Part shown: positions 1 through 11,255 of the stretch, piece after piece
Layout of the letters: the number at the start of each line of letters is the position of its first letter
Position numbering within the stretch: the stretch's first letter is position 1
Source: Dunaliella salina
Lineage: Eukaryota; Chlorophyta; Chlorophyceae; Chlamydomonadales; Dunaliellaceae
Direction: 5' to 3'
DNA: 19,621 bases
Assembly: GCA_002284615.2 (NCBI GenBank)
Contig: MU069640.1
Location: 1-19,621, forward strand
The notes under the pieces: model-generated
Told to the model about the DNA's origin: nothing
Databases searched by the model: none
What the model saw: only the letters and a program-made list of their open reading frames with translations
Position numbers and translations under genes: made by a program

Positions 1-267
1 AATGCTCTCTGCTTCTGGAACTTTGGACATTTTGCTTTTCCTTGGTACGCAATCCAGGACGAGTTTGATTTGCGTGGGAAAGTCAACCCCTGCTATTCCG
101 GAAATCCGACAAAATTGCATCGATTTTTAAAAATTCAATAAATTTGATTTATAATGATCCGGAGTTTGCAACAGCATCTCCGACAACAGCTTAGCTTCGT
201 TGCCAGGTGCGCGCACATGCAGCAGCCTTCTCAAGCCTATTTACGCGTCTGAGCATAAATCTTGCAA

Positions 268-410
268 GCCATCCCTCCGTTGGGGGTCCGTTACAGTATT
301 GCAATCCTACTCATTGAAAGCCACCCCTCCGTTGAGGGTCCGTTACAGTATTGAAGTCCTACTCATTGAAAGCCACCCTCCTTTGAGCCTCCTTTGAGCC
401 TCCTGTGAGG
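268..410. repeat. 52-bp tandem repeat with an 11-bp repeat tail
   Basis: Two full units and the start of a third begin at about 268, 320 and 372. Each contains CTCCGTTG(A/G)GGGTCCG followed by TTACAGTATTG and CTACTCATTGAAAG, with a few substitutions. The third unit runs into an 11-bp repeat based on CCTTTGAG, starting at about 380, 391 and 402. No gene is supported around it. Confidence 0.8.
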
Positions 411-1191
411 GCAAAGGGTTCCTTTGGGACCCCCTCTCTCCAGTAGGGGATGTGCAAAGAGACCTTGCCTGTTTCCGATTACACACTCACACCCTGAGAG
501 TTGAGACTGCCCACTGGCAAGGACATGCACCACACTCTTGTTTGTCTGATTCAGAGAGCTTCCAAGATGAAAAATATGCTATGATCCTCTGTTCTTGCAC
601 TTCAATGTATTTTTTCCAGAAAAAAAGGTTTTAACAACTTTTTCCTGGCTTCTCACAAGTGCAGAGTACCTTTCAACAATACAAGCGCTTTTCTCAAGCT
701 AGCTCCGAGGATGTCCATCATTTCTCACTCAATCAAGAAAATTTTGTTTCATTTCCAAGCCTATGGATGTCTGATGTTGTAATACCGAGCAGCCAAACTA
801 CATGGCTGAAGGCCTATTTTTTTTTGTGCTATTACATGAGCGGCCTTCAGCAGGGACCTGACAGCAGAAGAAGAGCCGCAAGAAAGAGTGAGAACAAGAG
901 ACGTTGAAACACAACTCAAGAAAAGGACCAGCCCTACTGAGAACCCACGGAGAAAGGACAAGGCAAGGCCAAGCTGCCAAAGGCACGCGGGAGAGCAGTT
1001 GCAGGAAGGAAACTTAACTCAAGCAGGAAACAACACCCCAAGCTCCACCCAAAGCAAGCGGCAGAAGGAAAACTGTTCAGACCAAGAAGGACACAAGCCC
1101 AGAAAAAAGGCAAGGCCACTGGAAGCAAGAGAGGACAACAAAGACAGAGGAGACCCACACAGGGTTGAGGCCCACACAGCCTTTTAAAAAT
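411..1191. other. Intergenic stretch without a supported gene
   Basis: Reading frames here are short and low in complexity. A purine-rich Lys/Arg/Gln frame at 888-1187 has no recognisable motif and no clear splice context. I see no RNA gene or promoter I can defend. Confidence 0.5.
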
Positions 1192-1222
1192 TTAATAGGA
1201 AAAAGGCCCTTTTTCCTATTAA
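1192..1222. repeat. Perfect palindrome with 15-bp arms
   Basis: The left arm TTAATAGGAAAAAGG (1192-1206) is the exact reverse complement of the right arm CCTTTTTCCTATTAA (1208-1222), with a single C between them. It could extrude as a cruciform or fold as an RNA hairpin. Its role is unknown. It might be the core of a foldback or MITE-like remnant, but no larger terminal repeats or target duplication were recognised. Confidence 0.85.
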
Positions 1223-2020
1223 TGTCATGTAATCTCCTAGCTTAGATGGGTTATTCTTACCATTTTAAAGTAAGACTTCAAATTTCATATCATCAAGGAA
1301 TGGCAAGAACTGACCAGACAAAAGGATGCTTCACAAACCTCCTCCCAATCTCAGGGTCAAACGGTGTGGCAACATTAGACAATAGAAATGTGGGCAAGAC
1401 CAGTTACCCAGAACATGGGTTCCCAAAAAAACCTCACAAAAAACCATTGAGGACTGTCCTTTATCTGCATCAAGAAATCCCCCGAGAAAAAGAGGAAACC
1501 TGACAAGCAACAGAAGAAAGAACGACTAGAACCACTTGGTAATTCCCATGGGAAGCAGCTGAGGTGATTGCGGCCATTCCAGGCTTCAAAACGCAATCCC
1601 ATAACACAGTCAGACCTCAATACGCACAATTTGACCCAGACTGAAACATGTACAATTCGACTCAACAAGGGTATGGCGGCTGCACGCAGAACTAAAATGA
1701 AAAGTCCGTGCAGGCCGAACTTACAAACCCTTGGCACGCAACTCAGGGCGATCAGGTATGTTTTAGGTCCGTGTGTGAACAACTAATCTCACTTAGCCAG
1801 GACCTGGGATCGATCAAAACCATCCACCCACCATACCATGATTGTGCCTTGTGTACGTCAAATTAAGACAATGTACAACACTGCTTATTGTTGGCTTTGC
1901 AAAGTTTTAGAGTATGAAAAGAAACAAGTTGGAACACTCTTCAAAAACTCTTTATACTCGAGATTTCTGGGATTTTCGCGTCCAGATTTCAGGTTCTTTT
2001 CCTCTACGGCATAGCTGCCC
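1223..2020. other. Intergenic stretch without a supported gene
   Basis: Short frames on both strands around 1246-1786 may be remnants of an old coding or transposon sequence, because partial open stretches follow each other in shifted frames. None shows a family motif, so no gene is called. Confidence 0.45.
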
Positions 2021-2025
2021 TTACA
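2021..2025 (-). promoter_or_regulatory. Candidate polyadenylation signal TGTAA of the ankyrin gene
   Basis: TTACA on the plus strand reads TGTAA on the minus strand, about 340 nt past the stop of the ankyrin-repeat gene. TGTAA is the usual polyadenylation element of chlorophyte algae. As a 5-mer it is weak evidence by itself; distance and orientation are what support it. Confidence 0.35.
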
Positions 2026-2166
2026 AGCAGGTGATTTTGTTACTCTTTCCTTCTGTTCCCAGCTTTGGATGAGACGAGAGCAACTAGGTTGGCAAAAAAG
2101 GGAAGACACACAAGCAGAGTGAGGCTGCATTATGATGTCAAGGAAATGAATGTTTTTCAAACCAAA

Positions 2167-2244
2167 GCTAGGGCAATACTAAAAGTCTCACAAAAGCAAG
2201 GGCAAAACCAAAAGTCTCACAAAGCTAGGGCAAAACTAAAAGTC
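2167..2244. repeat. 28-29 bp tandem repeat in the ankyrin 3' UTR
   Basis: Nearly three units start at about 2167, 2196 and 2224. The core is GC(T/A)AGGGCAA followed by ACTAAAAGTCTCACAAA. It lies between the ankyrin stop codon and its candidate poly(A) signal, so it would be in the transcribed 3' UTR. Confidence 0.7.
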
Positions 2245-2362
2245 AGGGCTAAACCGAGGACAAGCAAGCAAGCCCCCAGGCCCATGAGAGGTTTAAACTC
2301 AGGAGGCCCTCCTGCCACAGAGCCTAGATTAACGACCAAGAAGCAGCGTACTGAGCAACAAG

Positions 2363-4652
<2,290 letters not shown>

Positions 4653-5046
4653 GCTGGCAACAACCTTGGACTGTCAAGCCCTGTTGCTATAGAAGGGGGG
4701 GACAGCGCTTAGTATCCCAGCTTGACATTTTACACGCTTTCCCGAAAATGAGAGCAGCCCGCATATGTTAGAAGTTCCCTTTAAAAATATTCTCGACATC
4801 AGGCAGTTTTTTTTGTTTTGGTGAATCTTGTCAATTATTTTGAACCCCGGTGGGGACTAGGCCCTGACCGTTGACCAAACGGAAAAGCTTACAGCGCAGA
4901 CTCCTTTCCAAAAATATTTATTTAAGCTGAACAGATAGCGGTACATTAAAAAGGCACTACTGCAAGCGGTTAACAGCGATAGGGGCATGCTCGTCGTAGC
5001 ATTGCCTTTGATTTGAGGTCTGAGAGTGACGCTACGTCTGCGAGGA
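4653..5046. promoter_or_regulatory. Divergent promoter region between ankyrin and CCCH genes
   Basis: The two start codons face away from each other across 394 bp, so this interval should hold both promoters and 5' UTRs. TATTTATTTAA at about 4914-4924 lies roughly 125-130 bp before the CCCH start. TTTAAAAATATTC at about 4780-4792 is the mirror-image candidate for the minus-strand gene. Both are only AT-rich boxes; no transcription start can be placed from sequence alone. Confidence 0.4.
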
Positions 5047-5094
5047 ATGATGTCAGACGAGGTGAATTTGGCGTCGCCCTTTCCGGGGCACGAG
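5047..5094 (+). CDS. CCCH gene exon 1
   Basis: ATGATG opens a 16-codon exon, MMSDEVNLASPFPGHE, ending at the strong donor CACGAG|GTAGGT in phase 0. A longer frame over the same bases (from TTG at 5013) has no ATG. This start is preferred because its phase fits exons 2 and 3. Confidence 0.55.
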
Positions 5095-6314
5095 GTAGGT
5101 CCCCGCTGTCTTTTGCGGTCCCACAACAGCTGAACTGGCTCATACCTGACGCTGCGCGTGGCCCATTCTTGACTGGATGCTGCTGTTTTCTGGCGCGCGG
5201 ATCAGGACAGCCACCTGAGTGTGGCTGTCGTCTCCACATCATCTCTTTTCCCTTTGTCTCCTTCCCTTCCTCCCTACTGTTTGCCGTCCATCCCCCCACG
5301 CCCAAAGACCCTCATTATTACCTGCAGGATTGTCTGGGATTGTCTGGGATTGTATGGGATGGAGGAGGAGGTGAGAGTCACCACTTTGACCAGCAGACCC
5401 TGTGCTCCCCCGCAATCCCTTTCACCCCGTTGCACTGTGGTACCAGCAAATTGATGTGCTTCACAGAAGTGTATTGTTTAGCTTGTCATGGAGCTGTCAT
5501 GCAGGGTACAATGGGGCTTTGTTGTTGCTGGGGCACCTGTGGCCCTCGCAAGCAAGAGTTGACCAGGCATTATTCCCTCCCTTCATCCTGCCCCGAGCAC
5601 ATGAAAGCAACATGATGGGCTAATTGAGTTGTTTCCTTTTTCCATGATGCTCAGGGGACTCAGGGGACAACCTGGCGACCCTCACAGGCTCACTTGATAG
5701 CATTCTAGGATCCAGTCAAACACCGCATGCTCCCGCAAGTGGAGCCAGCACAGCCACTTCCTCGAGGAGGGGCACATTAGAGCGAGGAGAGGCAGGCCAA
5801 GATGGGGCCAATAGCAAGGATGAGATATGCTTTGATTTCACAAAGGTGAAGGACTCCCATCCTGCTGCATGTACGCGGTTAAGTGTTGCGGCCCTTTTGG
5901 CCCTTTTCTCAGTACAGCGGAATGCATTCAGCCTTTGCTTTTGACGCATACCAACCCATGATTTTCATTTGCGTTCTCAATGTTGCTTGATTCAGGGCCT
6001 ATGTACGCGAGGAGACAAGTGCAAGTTCACCCATGACCTTGCCACCATTGTCAGCGTCAACAGTCGAGAAAAAGGTGACTCTGCCGTCACTTACGCCAGC
6101 TGATTTGCTTAGAGCCTGCCAAACTTAGGCCTTGCCCGCATGGCTTGCCCATCAACACATTTGCCGGCCCACATGAACACAAATTCATGCCCACATGCCA
6201 CCTCTTTCCCTGCCAGCCTACTTGCCCCATCCTTGCGCATGTGTGCCTGCTCATCAACCACACAGCAAGGCCTGCACCAACTCAGCGGCCTTGCCCCACA
6301 ACACACACACACAA

Positions 6315-6374
<60 letters not shown>

Positions 6375-9300
6375 GCACAGGCATCTGCTTTGATTTCTTG
6401 CGGCCCTCTGGCTGCCATCGTGGCCTGCTGTGCCGCTTCAGCCATGACTTATCCAGCATCCAGCAGCAGTGTGCGCAGCAGAGCGCTCAGAGCGGCTGCA
6501 GCGAGGGTGCCCAGGCTAGCTCGGCAGGGGGCAAAACCAACAAGGCCATCTGTTTTGACTTTGTGAAAGGTGGGCCAAGCATGGGCCAAGCATGCTGGCA
6601 AGCAGGCGCTCCTGGTGTGCTTCGACTCTGCGAAGGGTGGGCCATGCGTACAAGCATGCTGACAAGCACGCATTCCAGGCGTGCATGGTGGCACAGCTGC
6701 TGTGCAACTGGCAGGCACATAGATGCAGCAGCAGCTGTTGCATCTATATAGTACGTGTATGAGTACATCTATGTTCAATGTCCTTCATTTGACCCAGTCA
6801 GTGTGACCTTCTGCTTTGCGTGGTGCACTCTAGACTGGCTGGTGTGCTCAAAAGGCTTTGTCAACCAACGACTCATGCACTGGCTGACAAGCGCGCGCCA
6901 GCTTGTCAGTCACATGAATGTTTGGCTTTCAATGCTTCATCTGAACGTTTGACCTGCACCGCCTCATCTGGACGTCTGGCCTTCACACCGCTTCTTATTT
7001 CATCCATGAAAAACGTCAGCAGGCATTGAGCCGAAAGTGCTCCTTCAGATTGCTGTCAGGGCTGCATGTGTATGTAGGCTGAGTATATAGGCTAAGCAGG
7101 CTGCATGCACGACGCATGCTGTCAGCCCTCCAGCCCTGATGCAGCACCTCATGCTCCTTTGCTCACATGCAGGGGTGTGTGAGCGCGGCCCCGACTGCCG
7201 CTACTCCCACGACCTCAGCCTCATCGCGCGGACGGGGCGGGGGGGGCCCCAGAACCAGAAGACGCAAGAGGTCTGCCACGACTTCCTGAGGTGCGTGCGT
7301 GGGGCTGACTGGGGTGGAGCGCGGCAGCAGGGGCACATGTGTGCAGTTGGCGGTGGCAGCACGCACCTGGGTGGGTCCCTCCGCATCACATGCAGGCTTC
7401 TTGCTAGCAGCAGGTGCTGGGGTGGCGCATGCATGCATGCGTGCATGCATGTTTGCTGCTTCTGCCCACTTTAGCACCCGTCTGCCAGCCTGCCCTAATG
7501 GTGGCACTGTGCATTGTTGCCGTGTGGTTCTCCCATGTGCCACCAAACACCAAATCATGGTCATGGTATCAGCTGCCCGGTCCAATGCTGGCAAGCTGCT
7601 CGGACGCCCCAGCTGACCAGCCTTGTGGTGTGTCCCTGCCAGACTTTTTCTCCCAACACCTCCCCATTTTCTACCCTTCCATTTTCCTACACCTGTTCTC
7701 AACCACACCTCTTGTGTCCTTCCATCCTCAGGGGCCGCTGTGACAGAGGCAGCGCGTGCAAATACTCCCACAACACCTCCCTGCTGGCCCCCCCGCCTCC
7801 TAGCAGCACACTCCCCCTGGCCGCCAGCGCTCCCCACCCCTCGCGCCCTTACAACTTCAGCCCCGACGGCCTGCCCCTAGATCTGCTGGACCCTGCCATG
7901 CTGGGGGGCCCCCCTGGTAGCCCACCCATAGCAGCATCCCACCCCATGCACCATCCTGGGCCTCCTGCCGCCCTGTTTGGAGGCCATCCCTTGGGTGGAG
8001 GTGGTGCGGGGGCCATGCCGGGAGTGGGGTTGAGGGGCCCCCCTGCAGCAGCAGCAGCAGCAGCCCTGCTAGGAGGTGCTGCCATCCCGCCCCTGCCCCA
8101 CCACCCCTGGGGACCAGGTCCGCCTGCTGCGCACCACGTGCCCTTCCTGTGAGTCACATGCATGCATGCATGCATGCATGCATGCATGCAAGCATACATG
8201 CTTTGGGCCAGGGTGTTGCGCGCGAGTTGCTGTGTAGCAGTTTTTGCAAGGACGTGCTGGCCAGGGGCTTCCCTCTCGGATGCCTGAGTGTCCTGTCCTG
8301 CAGGCACGCGAAAGCGAATAGGGACAGCCCCACATCTGCCTCAGGAGTAGTAGGCATCAGGGCTGGCTGTGAGCACAGCATTGCGACCGTGTGCCGCTGC
8401 GCATGATGGCTCGCCTCATTGTCTGCATGCTGATCTGTGTGGCTTCTAGCGCGTGCCTGCTTCTGCTGGGGATGCCACCTGCTTCTGGATGCAGCTGCCG
8501 CACCTGCTTGACCACTGATACTATCAGTGATAGCTGGTCCTCAATCGAGAGGCATGAGGTTGCATGATGAGGGGCCTTGAGCTGAGTACGAATGCATCAC
8601 TTTCCAGAATGCATGACCCATGGGTAGGGGGGGCGAAGCGCCCCCCTTCCATGTATGCCATGTATTTATTAAAGGAAAAAATCATGTTTTCCTTGCCCAA
8701 AAGTTATTAGACACGGCACAGATGTACGGCATTGGCCAACCCCACACGTCAGGCCCCAGACTGAGCGCCCTTGCATGTGCGGAGGACGGCAGCCTAATGA
8801 GGGTGCTCTGCCGGCTGTGTGTACTTTTCACTGCAGGCCCCTGAGTGCCCTTGCATGTTCAGAGGCCTATGCATGCCCCTGCGTTTTCCCCTAGCATGAT
8901 AAGAGGCCAGCAGTCGAAAGAGGGCATGCCGACTGCGTGTGTGCGTTCCACTGCCAGCCCCTGAATGCCCATGCATGATCGGAGGCGTTCACAAGCCCTT
9001 GAGTACCCTTCGCATGATAAGAGGCCAGTAGTCAAATGAGGGCATGCTGACTGCGTGTGCTTTTCACAACAAGCCCCTGGACGCCCGTGCAGCTTGTTGA
9101 TGGCAGGCCTGACACCATGCTCTGCCCCTGACTGCCCTGAGGATATGCTTGATGAGATAGGGTTTCCACCAGTTCTTCTTGGGCTGTCCTGGCCTGACAC
9201 GCAAGCCCCGCCTCCTTGGATGCTCCTGCCTGCTCTTGCGCTGCCTCTTAGCCTCTCCCCCGCATCTACTTTTTCCACTACCCTTTCCATCTGAATTTCC

Positions 9301-10579
9301 GAATCATTCACACCATTACGCACCCATGACGCACCCCACCTTGGCCATTTATTTTCACCATTGCGCACCCAGTACGCACCCCTCCAGCATGGTTATTGAA
9401 GCACTGCGCACTGCTCAAAAAACTTTAAATACTGCGTGATGAGGGCCGGCTGCCTGTGCTTTTCACTACTGGCCAGCAGTGCCTTTGCAAGCCCAAAGTG
9501 CCCTTGCATGATCAGAGGCCAGCATTTCAATGAGGACGTGCCAAATGCGCGTGCTTCAGTGCATGCCGGCAGTCCCTTTGCGCATGCCCCTGGGTGCCCT
9601 TTTGCATGACCAGAGGCTCCCTTGAGTGCCCTTTGGATGACCGGAGGCTCCCTTGAGTGCCCTTGCATGATCACTCACCAACAATCAAACGTCGGCTTGT
9701 GGACTGTGCGTGCTTCAGTGCATGCCGGCAGTCCCTTTGCGCATGCCCCTGGGTGCCCTTTTGCATGACCAGAGGCTCCCTTGAGTGCCCTTTGAATGAC
9801 CGGAGGCTCCCTTGAGTGCCCTTGCATGATCACTCACCAACAACCAAACGACGGCTTGTGGACTGTGCGTGCTTTTGACTGCAGGCCGGCAGTGCCTTTG
9901 CGCATGCCCCTGGGTGCCCTTTTGCATGACCAGAGGCTCCCTTGAGTGCCCTTGCACGATGACTGACCAACAATCAAACGACGGCTTGTGGACTGTGCGT
10001 GTTTTTGACTGCATGCCGGCAGTGCCTTTGCAGGCTGCTGGGTGCCCTTCTGCATGACCAGAGGCTCCCTTGAGTGCCTTTGCACGATGACTGACCAACA
10101 ATCATACGACGGCTTGTGGACTGTGCGTGTTTTTGACTGCATGCCGGCAGTGCCTTTGCAGGCCGCTGGGGGCCCTTCTGCATGACCAGAGGCTCCCTTG
10201 AGTGCCCTTGCATGCTCACAGACTGGCAGGCTTGCCTGACGAGGGCTTGCCGACTGGTTGTGCTTTACTCTGCAGGCCCCTGTGTGCCCTTGCATGGTCA
10301 AAGGCCTCTGCAGGCCCCTGAGTGCCCTTGCACGGTAAGATACCGGCAGAGTCAAACAGGGGATCATTGCCGACTGTGCTGATGCTTTTGACTGCAGGCC
10401 TATGCACAGGGCGAGTGGCTACGAGCCCAGCATACCCCTTCACCTGCAGCACCCTGGGAGCTACATGCGCCACCACCCTCACCACCCCCACCCGCTGCAT
10501 CATCCCCAGGGCCATCCCCATGACAGCGCAGCCCTGGCCCACAGCCATGCGGCTGTGCTGCGCCACCTGGCGGTGCTGC

Positions 10580-10622
<43 letters not shown>

Positions 10623-11185
10623 TGTGTGTGTGTAAAGAGCAATGTCAAAGCTAGGCAGGCAGAGGAGGCAATTGGGCTCAGAAGAGCTGCAAATCCCCCC
10701 TGGCACTGTGAAGACTGAGTATATGTGGACACATGTGTCAAGCAGCCGCTGTGCATGGTTGTTGGTTATTGAAGGTTTATGCGGAGGAGTGCAGGGTGTA
10801 ATTGCATGCTGCCTTCCCTGATCTGATTCAGGGGTGTACTAGACTGACCACAGTCAGGGCGCAGTATTGGCGCAGTATTCACACTTGATGCGGCAGCCAA
10901 CCTTGCTACTCCCTTATCATATCCAATTGCATCTTTGATGCATGAGGCATCTGTCTAAGCCTTTAGGAAAGGCAAGCTCCTGTACCTTCATCGGGCATTG
11001 TCACACTGCAAGCAGGTCAGGTGACTACGTCTGGGGGTGAGCAGGGGTGAGCAGGGGTGAGCAGGGGTGACTACGCCTGGGGGTGAGCAGGGGTGAGCAG
11101 GTCAGGTGACTACGCCTGGGGGCCCCAGGTGTGTGTGTGTTTGACTGGTTCCCCTGTCATCTCTTAGACGAATGAGAAGTCACTG

Positions 11186-11255
<70 letters not shown>

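Larger units (their letters stand above)
8149..10397 (+). other. Intron 7, 2.25 kb, mostly tandem repeat
   Basis: It starts GTGAGTCA directly before a CATG repeat, carries unremarkable sequence to about 8750, then a degenerate tandem array to its CTGCAG acceptor. The minus-strand open frames over the array are repeat artefacts. It contains no second gene that I can support. Confidence 0.7.

Noticed and set aside
888..1187. 99-codon Lys/Arg/Gln-rich frame
   Set aside because: Low-complexity purine-rich DNA, no motif, no ATG-led context or splice partners.
1375..1782. 135-codon minus-strand frame
   Set aside because: No recognisable domain; competing short frames on the other strand look no worse.
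5013..5615. 200-codon plus-strand frame as a single gene
   Set aside because: It has no ATG at its start and runs through pyrimidine-rich intron-like sequence; exons 1 and 2 use parts of this region.
7163..8307. Minus-strand frames of 224 and 152 codons
   Set aside because: Antisense to exons 6 and 7, whose zinc fingers are clear on the plus strand.
9393..10367. Minus-strand open frames of up to 177 codons with repeated GASGHAEG-like units
   Set aside because: They follow the tandem DNA repeat of intron 7; the unit simply lacks stops in that frame, and unit lengths vary so the frame is not conserved.
9551..10384. Regularly spaced repeats as a CRISPR array
   Set aside because: Units are 125-160 bp with no short repeat-unique spacer pattern, and the genome is eukaryotic.
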